The position numbers and the translations under genes are program-made. DNA of 54,967 bases from Betaproteobacteria bacterium (lineage in GTDB: Bacteria; Pseudomonadota; Gammaproteobacteria; Burkholderiales; Rhodocyclaceae). The first letter of the stretch is position 1. Every line of letters begins with the position of its first letter. The stretch is taken from NCBI GenBank assembly GCA_009777925.1, contig WRKX01000004.1:1-54967 (forward strand), read 5' to 3'. A model generated the notes under the pieces. That model saw only the letters and a list, made by a program, of their open reading frames with translations, did not search any database and had not been told where the DNA came from. Shown here piece after piece: positions 37,302-45,300 of this stretch.

Positions 37302-38323
37302 CCGGCCCTTTCATGCTGGACATTGCGGGCGAGAGCCTGAACGCTGCGGAGCGCGAGCGGATAAATCACCCGCTCATCGGCGGTCTGATTCTCTTTTCCC
37401 GCAATTACCGCTCAATCCCCCAGCTTGATTTGCTGATTCGGGAAATTCGCGCCCTGCGTAGCCCATCCCTGCCGTCGCTCTTGATTGCGGTTGACCACGA
37501 AGGCGGGCGGGTGCAACGCTTTCGGGAAGGCTTTACCCGCCTGCCGCCAATGCGGCGTTTGGGCGAACGTTGGGAAGAAGACGCAGACGCCGCCATGAGC
37601 GAGGCGCGGCAAATCGGCTATCTGCTGGCGGCTGAACTTCGCGCCCATGACATTGATTTTTCCTTCACGCCTGTGCTTGACCTTGATTATGGCGTATCCA
37701 GCGTGATCGGCGACCGCGCCTTTCATCATGACCCGGATGTGGTTATCGCGCTGGCACAGAGCTTGATTGAGGGGCTACAGCAAGGCGGCATGGCTTCCTG
37801 CGGCAAGCATTTCCCCGGACATGGGGCGGTCGCGGCTGATTCCCATCTGGAAACGCCGCTTGACCCGCGCAAACTGGCGGAACTCGCCGCTGACCTTAAA
37901 CCTTTTCGCGCCCTGCCTCTGGCAGCCGTCATGCCCGCGCATGTCATCTACCCGCAGGTCGACGCAAACACAGCCTGCTTCTCGGACTTCTGGCTCAACT
38001 ATCTTAGAGGTGAACTTGGCTTTCAGGGCGCGATATTCAGCGATGACTTATCCATGCAGGGCGCGTGTATGGCGGGCAATATGCTCGCCCGCGCCGAAGC
38101 AGCCTTTAACGCGGGTTGCGACATGCTCCTGATCTGCAATGCCCCCGAAGAAGCGGATTATGTTTTGCGCAACTGGTGCGGCAAACCTGATAAAGAACGG
38201 AGCGGGCGAATCAGCCGCCTCTTGCCGCCTGCTGCCGCGCCCGATAGGGAAACATTGCAGACTATGCCGGTTTATCGGGAAGCGGTCGCGGTGGCGCAGC
38301 GTCTATGTCTTCCGGCGCAGTGA
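37295..38323 (+). CDS. nagZ: Beta-N-acetylhexosaminidase NagZ
   Basis: A cytoplasmic glycoside hydrolase family 3 enzyme that removes GlcNAc from anhydromuropeptides in peptidoglycan recycling. Its 342 residues show GGLILFSRNY (about 28-37), AVDHEGGRVQRFREGFTRLP, the CGKHFPGHG loop with the catalytic His, and FSDDLSM with the nucleophile Asp. It starts inside acpS. Confidence 0.95.
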   Translation: MLTGPFMLDIAGESLNAAERERINHPLIGGLILFSRNYRSIPQLDLLIREIRALRSPSLPSLLIAVDHEGGRVQRFREGFTRLPPMRRLGERWEEDADAAMSEARQIGYLLAAELRAHDIDFSFTPVLDLDYGVSSVIGDRAFHHDPDVVIALAQSLIEGLQQGGMASCGKHFPGHGAVAADSHLETPLDPRKLAELAADLKPFRALPLAAVMPAHVIYPQVDANTACFSDFWLNYLRGELGFQGAIFSDDLSMQGACMAGNMLARAEAAFNAGCDMLLICNAPEEADYVLRNWCGKPDKERSGRISRLLPPAAAPDRETLQTMPVYREAVAVAQRLCLPAQ

Positions 38324-38333
38324 GGCAATAGCC

Positions 38334-38900
38334 GTGCGTGCGCTGGCAGAAATGACATTGGAAGAACTATGGCAGTTGTTCCCGATAGAACTCGCCGAGC
38401 ATAATCCGGCGTGGTTTGCCTGGTACAGAGAGGAGAAAGCCGCTCTGCTCGCTATTCTGGGGGATGCCGTCAGGCGGATTGACCATATCGGCAGCACCTC
38501 GGTAAGCGGACTGCTTGCCAAGCCTATTGTGGACATCCTGTTACAGATCGAGGCGGAATGTGATCCTGCCCGCCTGAAGGCCAGGCTTCTGGACAACGGC
38601 TGGCTGCTGATGGCAGAGCAAGCGGCTCCTGATTTGCGTCTGGACTGGAATAAAGGCTATACGCCTCTGGGGTTTGCAGCGAGAGTTTTCCATCTCCATG
38701 TCCGGCATGTTGGCGATTGGGATGAACCATACTTTCGCGCATACATCGCCGCCCACCCGGAAGCGGCGCTGGAGTATGCCGCGCTTAAACGGAAACTGCT
38801 TGCGGAATACAAATACAATCGCGATGCCTACACGGACGCAAAGAGCGAGTTTATCCGCACCTGCACGGCGAAAGCGCGAACAGAGTCACGAGATATATAG
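38334..38900 (+). CDS. GrpB-family (nucleotidyltransferase-like) protein
   Basis: A 188-residue protein of the GrpB/UPF0157 family, which has a nucleotidyltransferase-like fold. The core reads IDHIGSTSVSGLLAKPIVDILL (about 47-68), then RVFHLHVRHVGDW and EYAALKRKLLAEYKYNRDAYTDAKSEFI. I take GTG at 38334, with GAGG 8 bases upstream; ATG at 38352 is possible. It begins 10 bases after nagZ. Its TAG stop lies inside a TATAGTG sequence that resembles IS630-type ends. The substrate is unknown. Confidence 0.85.
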   Translation: MRALAEMTLEELWQLFPIELAEHNPAWFAWYREEKAALLAILGDAVRRIDHIGSTSVSGLLAKPIVDILLQIEAECDPARLKARLLDNGWLLMAEQAAPDLRLDWNKGYTPLGFAARVFHLHVRHVGDWDEPYFRAYIAAHPEAALEYAALKRKLLAEYKYNRDAYTDAKSEFIRTCTAKARTESRDI

Positions 38901-39050
38901 TGATTCGCATAAATAAAACGACTTCATGCGTAGATTGGGGTGAGCGGAACGCGAACCCCAACATGCTGCCCCCGGCAACCGCTGCGTATAGTGGTTCGCT
39001 GCGCTTGTCACCAACCTATAGGATACGGCCTTGGTCGTCGGTACCAGCGG
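38896..39050. repeat. Spacer with IS630-end-like and REP-like sequences
   Basis: TATAGTGATTCGCATAAATA starts at 38896, and TATAGTGGTTCGC recurs 91 bases on at 38987. Between them GATTGGGGTGAGC and GCGAACCCCAACATG form an inverted pair that belongs to the family also seen at 24720 and 54500. No gene is seen. This may be a decayed small mobile element. Confidence 0.45.
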
Positions 39051-39205
39051 AGCAAGAAATTAGCGACAGGCATTCATGCCTGTCGCTCAAAACGAACAAG
39101 GAAGGGGTTTTTATCCCCTCCCTTGTTGCTACGGTCGAAACCCCGGCCTTCAGGCCGGAGTTCCAACCTTCGCGCCGCCCTGAAGGGCGGGGTTTCAAAC
39201 CGAAG
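39051..39205 (+). repeat. Composite hairpin repeat, copy 3, left part (split by the cassette array)
   Basis: Matches copy 2 from AGCAAGAAATTAGCGACAGG through all four stem-loops up to CAAACCGAAG, then breaks off exactly at G39205. The missing end (TTAGTTTTATGATG, against TTAGTTTTACGATG in copy 2) reappears at 42386-42399, on the far side of the cassette array. Confidence 0.9.
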
Positions 39206-39229
39206 TTAGGCCATCAGAAAAACCCCAGT

Positions 39230-39754
39230 ATGCATATTTCAACAAATCTTGCGGGTTGCGTTCTTCGTTCATGGCGGCCTGAGGACAAAGCTGCCCTGCT
39301 GCTGCATGCCAACAATCGCAATATCTGGCGCAACCTCACCGATATGTTCCCGCATCCATACACTGAAACCGACGCGGATCAGTGGCTCTCTAGCAGTTTG
39401 AATCCCAGTACCAGCATTTATCTGGCCATTGAGGTCGGCGGTGAGGCTGTTGGCGGCATTGGGATAATCGCAGGCACAGGCATCGGCCAGTACACCGGCC
39501 AGTTTGGCTATTGGTTGGGTGAGTCGCTGTGGGGCAGAGGTATCGCTACAGCATCGGCCAGTGCCTTGGCAACACATGCACTTGCTCAACCGCAGTTCGT
39601 ACGTCTCGAAGCACCTGTGTTTGCTTGGAATCCTGCCTCCATGCGCGTGCTGGAAAAAGTTGGCTTCATCAGAGAAGGTGTCCTGCGCAGGAGCGTATTC
39701 AAAGATGGTCAACTTACCGACAGCATTATGTATGCCAAAGTCCGCGATGCCTAA
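39230..39754 (+). CDS. GNAT acetyltransferase, cassette 1 (RimJ/RimL-like)
   Basis: A 174-residue acetyltransferase of the RimJ/RimL type: CVLRSWRPEDKAALLLHAN at the start, the acetyl-CoA region around YWLGESLWGRGIATAS, and FAWNPASMRVLEKVGFIREGVLRRS. Related proteins acetylate protein N-termini or small molecules, and the substrate is unknown here. It is the first cassette of the array, and its stop codon is part of attC1. Cassette 5 encodes a near-identical protein. A longer open frame upstream runs through the repeat and is not coding. Confidence 0.88.
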   Translation: MHISTNLAGCVLRSWRPEDKAALLLHANNRNIWRNLTDMFPHPYTETDADQWLSSSLNPSTSIYLAIEVGGEAVGGIGIIAGTGIGQYTGQFGYWLGESLWGRGIATASASALATHALAQPQFVRLEAPVFAWNPASMRVLEKVGFIREGVLRRSVFKDGQLTDSIMYAKVRDA

Positions 39755-39816
39755 CTTTGCGCTCAAACCGGACAACCCCCATAGGCGGGTCTGCCGCTTA
39801 GTTTTGAAGGTTAGGC
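39749..39816 (+). other. attC site 1
   Basis: GCCTAAC (39749-39755) and its complement GTTAGGC (39810-39816) bound 68 bases with internal imperfect pairing (GCGCTCAAACCGG against CCGCTTAGTTTTG). Recombination is expected between G39810 and T39811. It belongs to the GNAT cassette. Confidence 0.85.
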
Positions 39817-39843
39817 GCTCACCCTGCCGGGAGTAAATGAAAT

Positions 39844-40668
39844 ATGAAATTTGCCAATTTTCAGCAGTTGAATATTTTAAGTCCGAATTGTGCGGTGCAG
39901 TATTGGTACAAGGCAGGATATGGGAAAAAGCATGTTATTCTATTACATGGAGCAAGTTGCGACCACATTACGTTTGAAAAACAAATAGATATATTTGATG
40001 ATTCATACCATGTTATTGCATGGGATGCCCGCTGTCATGGCTTGTCGACATTGGACGAATCGCAAAAATTTGATTTCAAAGATATGTTTAAGGACTGTTT
40101 AAGGCTTTTTGAAATCCACCAAATAGAAAAGGCAATTCTCATAGGACAATCAATGGGCGGCAATTTGGCACAGGAAATTGCTTATTATCACCCCGAAAAA
40201 GTGGAAAAATTAGTCATTATAGAAAGCACCCAAAACACACAACGACTCAGTTGGCCTGAAAGGCTAACCTTAAAATGTGCTCGGCAGATTTTAGCCATAT
40301 ACCCATGGAAATGTTATCTTTCCTCAGCAATAAAACTTTGCGGCACAAGCGAATATGCCTGCCAATACGTTAAAAATTGCCTCTTGCGAATGGGTAAAAA
40401 CAGACATATTGAAATTATGCTTTCCGTGCTTAATGTGCTACACGAAGACAAAAATTATCGTTTTAGCATGCCCGTTTTGTTGTTTGGTGGTGAAAAGTCA
40501 AAAGCCGGGAATATTCGAAAAATTATAGAAAAATGGGCGGCTTCCGATGAAAACATTAGGCTCAAAATGATAGCTGACGCCGGACATTGCGCAAACATGG
40601 ATAACCCAGAAGAAGTGAATAAGCATATATTGGAATTCATAGAAGGCAGAGGTGGCATTCTGTGCTGA
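39844..40668 (+). CDS. Alpha/beta hydrolase, cassette 2
   Basis: A 274-residue alpha/beta-hydrolase. The oxyanion-hole HG is in VILLHGASCDH, the nucleophile in IGQSMGGNLAQE (Ser about 100) and the catalytic His in DAGHCANMDNPEEV. The acid residue is less certain, near LLFGGEKSKAG. The gene is strongly AT-rich with codons such as AAA, ATA and TTA, unlike every chromosomal gene here, so it was acquired from a distant donor. The substrate is unknown. Confidence 0.85.
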   Translation: MKFANFQQLNILSPNCAVQYWYKAGYGKKHVILLHGASCDHITFEKQIDIFDDSYHVIAWDARCHGLSTLDESQKFDFKDMFKDCLRLFEIHQIEKAILIGQSMGGNLAQEIAYYHPEKVEKLVIIESTQNTQRLSWPERLTLKCARQILAIYPWKCYLSSAIKLCGTSEYACQYVKNCLLRMGKNRHIEIMLSVLNVLHEDKNYRFSMPVLLFGGEKSKAGNIRKIIEKWAASDENIRLKMIADAGHCANMDNPEEVNKHILEFIEGRGGILC

Positions 40669-40681
40669 ATTAGGCGATTGT

Positions 40682-40856
40682 GCCTAACCCCGGCGCTCAA
40701 GCTGGACGGAGGTGATATTCTTTGCGGCTCGTTCGTTCGGTTGAACTTATGTCCGGTTTCGCCAAACGGCCTAACAACATGCCCAACCCCGCTCCCTTCG
40801 GTCGCTGGACACCCAATCGCTGCGCGATTGGGTGCCGGTTAACATAAACGTTAGGC
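40682..40856 (+). other. attC site 2, compound
   Basis: A standard attC spans 40769-40856 (GCCTAAC ... GTTAGGC, with a GACACCCAATCGC/GCGATTGGGTGCC stem). Before it, 40682-40746 also starts GCCTAAC, runs through CGGCGCTCAAGCTGGACGG and ends GTTGAAC, which fits the GTTRRRY rule. Either one attC was damaged and rebuilt, or a gene-less cassette of about 110 bp (40741-40850) sits between two sites. Confidence 0.7.
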
Positions 40857-40863
40857 AGGTACA

Positions 40864-41328
40864 GTGACTCGCCGAAAAGAAATCAAAGGTATCGCGTCTG
40901 GCTTGTACGGTTCTTTCATCAGCCGTAACAACGATGTCGGCGGTTATTGGGGAATTGGAAAGCTATGCTTACTTGCAAAACAAAGAAAAACGACCATCGT
41001 CGAACTAAACTTGCTTGCCCAGACTATTTCACCGGAGTCTCTGCTGTTTGCAGAAATGTTTGTTGGTTATCGAAATTTTTTGCAAAAACATCTAGCTGCA
41101 CGGAACATTCAGCCCAGTATGCTAACCTCAGCAAAAATAGAACTAAATTTCAACCCCAGTGATCGCCCTGAAAAATACGTTCCAGTCATGTCACGAGGAA
41201 AATTATTCAAACTTTCTGTGGTAATAATAGATGGCAGAAGCAAAGTACATGCAGTGAGCGGGTATAGTCACTGCGAACCCCATAACCCAAACCGGGAGAG
41301 CCAAAGTGTTAGAGTTCATCAAAATTAG
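40864..41328 (+). CDS. Hypothetical protein, cassette 3
   Basis: A 154-residue protein with GTG start (MTRRKEIKGIASGLYGSFISRNND). I recall similar proteins as integron-cassette unknowns but cannot name a family or function. Visible features are an acidic/aromatic N-terminal third (DVGGYWGIGKLCLLA), a middle predicted helical, and a beta-rich end (KLFKLSVVIIDGRSKVHAV). There is no signal peptide or membrane span. The stop lies 6 bases before attC3. Confidence 0.65.
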   Translation: MTRRKEIKGIASGLYGSFISRNNDVGGYWGIGKLCLLAKQRKTTIVELNLLAQTISPESLLFAEMFVGYRNFLQKHLAARNIQPSMLTSAKIELNFNPSDRPEKYVPVMSRGKLFKLSVVIIDGRSKVHAVSGYSHCEPHNPNRESQSVRVHQN

Positions 41329-41334
41329 CGTTCG

Positions 41335-41391
41335 GCCTAACATTACGCTCAACCCGGACGGCTTCGCCGCCGGTTAGCATGGGCGTTAGGA
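41335..41391 (+). other. attC site 3
   Basis: GCCTAAC ... GTTAGGA, 57 bases, with a clear stem ACCCGGACGGC-TTC-GCCGCCGGTT in the centre. Its length and folding resemble compact attC sites of chromosomal integrons. Confidence 0.9.
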
Positions 41392-41395
41392 AGTC

Positions 41396-41728
41396 ATGTT
41401 CTTATTCTCAAAAACTCCAGAGCCACCGTATTACGCGGTGATATTTTCTTCTCTCCGAATACCTGAAGACAATGGTTATGGAGAAATGGCCGAAAGAATG
41501 GTTGAACTTGCATCCCAACAACCCGGTTTCCTTGGGGCTGAAAGTGCTCGCGGCGAAGACGGATTCGGTATTACTGTTTCGTATTGGTCATCCACCGAGG
41601 CGATTACGCACTGGAAAGCAAATATGGAGCATGTAGTCGCGCAGGAAATGGGAAAGACTGCGTGGTATGAGCACTATGAGCTTCGAGTAGCCAAAGTTGA
41701 GCGCGCTTACGGTAGAATTTCGTCCTAA
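41396..41728 (+). CDS. Antibiotic-biosynthesis-monooxygenase-like protein, cassette 4
   Basis: A 110-residue dimeric ferredoxin-like fold of the ABM type: YAVIFSSLRIPEDNGYGEMAERMVELASQQPGFLGAESARG, then the pattern ITVSYWSSTEAITHWKAN. Such proteins are often heme-degrading or quinol monooxygenases, but many have unknown substrates. The start codon is only 10 bases after the cassette boundary, and its stop (TAA) is inside attC4. Confidence 0.8.
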   Translation: MFLFSKTPEPPYYAVIFSSLRIPEDNGYGEMAERMVELASQQPGFLGAESARGEDGFGITVSYWSSTEAITHWKANMEHVVAQEMGKTAWYEHYELRVAKVERAYGRISS

Positions 41729-41782
41729 CAACTCATTCAACCCGGACGCGCTAACGCGCGCCGGTTAATTCAACCGTTAGGA
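41723..41782 (+). other. attC site 4
   Basis: TCCTAAC ... GTTAGGA, 60 bases, with the central stem CCGGACGCG-CTAA-CGCGCGCCGG. The AACTCATTCAACC/GGTTAATTCAACC arms match the common chromosomal-integron attC pattern. Confidence 0.92.
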
Positions 41783-41800
41783 CATCAGAAAAACCCCAGT

Positions 41801-42325
41801 ATGCATATTTCAACAAATCTTCCGGGTTGCGTTCTTCGCTCATGGCGGCCTGAGGATAAAGCTGCCCTGCTGCTGCATGCCAACAATCGCAATATCTGGC
41901 GCAACCTCACCGATATGTTCCCGCATCCATACACTGAAACCAACGCGGATCAGTGGCTCTCTATCGCATCGAGTCCCGGTACCAGCATTTATCTAGCCAT
42001 TGAGGTCGGCGGTGAGGCTGTTGGTGGCATTGGTATCATCGCAGGCACAGGCATCAGCCAGTACACCGGCCAGTTTGGCTATTGGTTGGGTGAGTCACTG
42101 TGGGGCAGAGGTATCGCTACAGCATCGGTCAGCGCCTTGGCAACACATGCACTTGCTCAACCGCAGTTCGTGCGTCTCGAAGCGCCTGTGTTTGCTTGGA
42201 ATCCTGCTTCCATGCGAGTGCTGGAAAAAGTTGGCTTCATCAGAGAAGGTATCCTGCGCAGGAGCGTATTCAAAGATGGTCAACTTATCGACAATGTTAT
42301 GTATGCCAAAGTACGCGATGCCTGA
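41801..42325 (+). CDS. GNAT acetyltransferase, cassette 5 (paralogue of cassette 1)
   Basis: A 174-residue GNAT protein about nine-tenths identical to that of cassette 1, including the 5' leader ACATCAGAAAAACCCCAGT. Differences cluster at residues 54-60 (LSIASSPGTS against LSSSLNPSTS) and are otherwise conservative. Both copies are intact. The stop (TGA) lies inside attC5. This is the last cassette before mfd. Confidence 0.88.
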   Translation: MHISTNLPGCVLRSWRPEDKAALLLHANNRNIWRNLTDMFPHPYTETNADQWLSIASSPGTSIYLAIEVGGEAVGGIGIIAGTGISQYTGQFGYWLGESLWGRGIATASVSALATHALAQPQFVRLEAPVFAWNPASMRVLEKVGFIREGILRRSVFKDGQLIDNVMYAKVRDA

Positions 42326-42391
42326 CTTTGCGCTCAAACCGGAGACAGCCCCGTCTGCGGCGGGTTTGCCGCTTGGCTTTGAACGTTAGTT
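42320..42391 (+). other. attC site 5 and array/chromosome junction
   Basis: GCCTGAC (42320) to GTTAGTT (42385), with arms nearly the same as attC1. The right core reads GTTAGTT rather than GTTAGGC because, after G42385, the sequence is the tail of the interrupted repeat and not another cassette. Confidence 0.85.
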
Positions 42392-42393
42392 TT

Positions 42394-45300
42394 ATGATGA
42401 ACGCGCAGACTTTATCCCTTCTTTCCCTTGCCCCGCCGCCCTTGCCCGGTCGCAAGGTGGAATGGCAGGTTGCGGGCGGCTCTGCGGACGCTTTGCTGCT
42501 TGCCGACATTGCCAGGCAAAGGGCGGAAAGTCCGGGAATATTGACGGTCGTCACGGCCAATGCTCTGGATGCGCGGCGGTTGCAGGAAGAAATCGCCTGG
42601 TTTTTTCCGGCATCCCGTCCCCATCTTCTGCCGGACTGGGAGACCCTGCCTTACGATAGTTTTTCGCCGCATCAGGATTTGATTTCCGAACGACTGGCGA
42701 CCCTTTGGGCAATGTTGCGGGGAGAGTGTCGGGTATTGCTGGTTGCGGCGACAACGGCGATAGCCCGCTTTCTGCCGCCTTCCTTTCTGGCGGCTTATGC
42801 CTTTTCCTTTGCCAGAGGGGAAAAATTCGACAACGAGCGATTCATCAATCAATTGACATTGGCTGGTTATGCCCGCGTGACCCAGGTGGCAGCGCCCGGA
42901 GAATTCGCGGTGCGCGGCTCCCTGATTGACCTTTATCCGATGGGGGAAAAATCGCCTTTTCGCATTGATCTCTTTGATGACGAAATCGAATCCATCCGCC
43001 TGTTTGATGTGGAGAGCCAGCGCACGCTTTGTCCGGTGGAGGCGGTTCGCCTTCTGCCGGCGCGGGAATTTCCGCTGGACGAGCAGGGAAGAGCCACCTT
43101 TCGCCGCAAATTCCGCGCATGTTTTGAAGGCGATCCCGGCAAAAGCCGGGTGTACAAGGATGTTTCCGCAGGTATTGCCAGCGCGGGCGTCGAATACTTC
43201 CTGCCCCTGTTTTTTGACGAGACCGCGACTCTGTTCGATTATCTGCCGTCCGGCTCAGTGCTGGCGACACATGGCGACGTAGCGGGAGCGTTGGAAGCGT
43301 TTCGGCAGGATACCCGCACTCGCTACGACATGCTGCGCGGCGATTCTGTTACCCACGGAACCAGACTGTTGCCGCCGGAGGCGCTTTTTCTTTCTTCTGA
43401 AGAATTTTTCACAAGGGTAAAGGAGAGAGGGCGGGCGGAGATTATTCGTTCATTCATGCCGGATGCTTTGCCGGTCGCGGTCAATCGGCGTTCCGAAAAC
43501 CCGCTTGCCGCCCTTCAAGGTTTTCTGGCGAGTTTTCCGGGGCGCGTTCTGGTTGTGGCCGAGTCCGCCGGACGGCGGGAGACGATGGCGCAATTTTTCG
43601 CCGGATACGGTCTTTCCCTTCCGGTTGTTGATGATTTTGCCACTTTTCTGGGCGGCGAAGAAAAAGCGGCTCTGGCGATTGCGCCCTTGCAGGCGGGTTT
43701 ACGCCTTGACGACAAATTGTCTCTCATCAGCGAAAACGAGCTGTATGCGGATCGCCCCAATACTCGTTTTAAATCGCGTCAAAAAAGCAGGCTGGATAAC
43801 TGGCTGCGCGACCTTGCCGAACTGAAAGTTGGCGCTCCGGTCGTGCATGAATCGCACGGAGTAGGACGTTACATGGGATTGGCGCGGATGGATACCGCCG
43901 AAGGGCAGGTGGAATTTCTGGAAATCCATTATGCGGGGGATGCAAAGCTCTTCGTGCCGGTTGCCCAGTTGCAGGTGGTTGCCCGCTATTCCGGCGCAGA
44001 CCCGGAACATGCTCCCCTGCATATACTGGGTTCCGGGCAGTGGGAAAAAGCAAAAAGAAAGGCGGCGATACAGGCGCGGGACGCGGCGGCGGAATTGCTC
44101 GCCCTTTATGCCCGTCGCGCCGCCCGAAAAGGATACGCCTTCGATTTTGGAGCGGCGGACATTGAAGCGTTCGCGGCGGGTTTCGGCTTTGAGGAAACGC
44201 TGGATCAACAGGAAGCCATTGACGCGGTGTTGGCGGATATGAGATCGGACAAGCCGATGGATCGGCTTGTCTGCGGAGATGTGGGTTTCGGCAAGACCGA
44301 AGTCGCATTGAGGGCGGCTTTTGCGGCGGTGGAGGACGGCAGGCAGGTGGCGATTCTCTGCCCGACCACCTTGTTGTGCGAGCAGCATTTCCGCACATTT
44401 ACGGATCGCTTTGCCGACTGGCCGGTCAGAATCGCGGAGCTTTCCCGCTTCAGGAGCAAAAAGGAATCAGCGGAGACGCTCTGTGATCTGGCGGAAGGAA
44501 AAATTGACATCGTGCTCGGTACGCACAAACTGCTCGGCAGGGAAGTGAAATTTGCCAGACTTGGCCTTGTGGTGATTGACGAGGAACATCGTTTCGGGGT
44601 ACGGCAGAAAGAAAGGTTGAAGGCGCTACGCGCCGAAGTGGATGTATTGACCCTGACAGCTACCCCGATTCCGCGCACTCTTGCCATGAGTCTGGAAGGC
44701 TTGCGCGATTTTTCCGTTATTGCCACCGCGCCCAACAAGCGGCTTGCCATCAGGACTTTTGTTTCTCCTTCTTCCGGCGGCCTGATTCGGGAAGCGGTGC
44801 TGCGCGAACTGAAGCGAGGCGGACAGGTTTATTTTCTGCATAACGAAGTCGCCACTATCGAAGCAATGCGAAATAGAATTGCCGACCTTGTGCCGGAGGC
44901 TACCATTGCGGTCGGACACGGGCAAATGCCGGAGCGCGAGCTGGAACGGGTAATGCGCGATTTCATGGGGCAGAGAATAAATCTCCTGCTCTCCACAACC
45001 ATCATCGAGACGGGCATTGACAATCCTCATGCCAATACCATTCTCATCAATCGGGCGGATAAATTCGGCCTTGCCCAGTTGCACCAGTTGCGGGGAAGGG
45101 TAGGGCGTTCCCACCATCAGGCTTACGCTTATCTGTTGGTGGAAGAGGGGATGACAAAGCAGGCGCGGCAACGTCTGGAGGCAATTCAGGCTATGGAAGA
45201 GCTGGGTTCCGGCTTTTATCTGGCGATGCACGATCTGGAAATTCGCGGCGCGGGAGAGGTGCTGGGCGAAAACCAGGCGGGTGAAATGCAGGAAGTCGGC

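Larger units (their letters stand above)
39206..42385 (+). mobile_element. Integron gene cassette array without integrase (CALIN)
   Basis: Five protein-coding cassettes, all in plus orientation, each consisting of TTAGG, a short leader, one gene and an attC site whose left core (GCCTAAC or similar) overlaps or follows the stop codon. Boundaries by the G^TT rule are 39206, 39811, 40851, 41386, 41777 and 42386; the 40682-40856 junction may hide an extra tiny cassette. Neither an integrase gene nor an attI-like site is seen in the window. The cassette genes differ sharply in base composition from their neighbours, most clearly the AT-rich hydrolase. Confidence 0.9.

Noticed and set aside
38900..39229. 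An N-terminal extension of the cassette-1 GNAT protein
   Set aside because: It would lie wholly in repeat DNA outside the cassette boundary at 39206, and the cassette-5 paralogue starts at the same Met.
42100..42393. An N-terminal extension of Mfd
   Set aside because: It overlaps the GNAT gene of cassette 5 and attC5 in another frame; family alignment starts near 42394.
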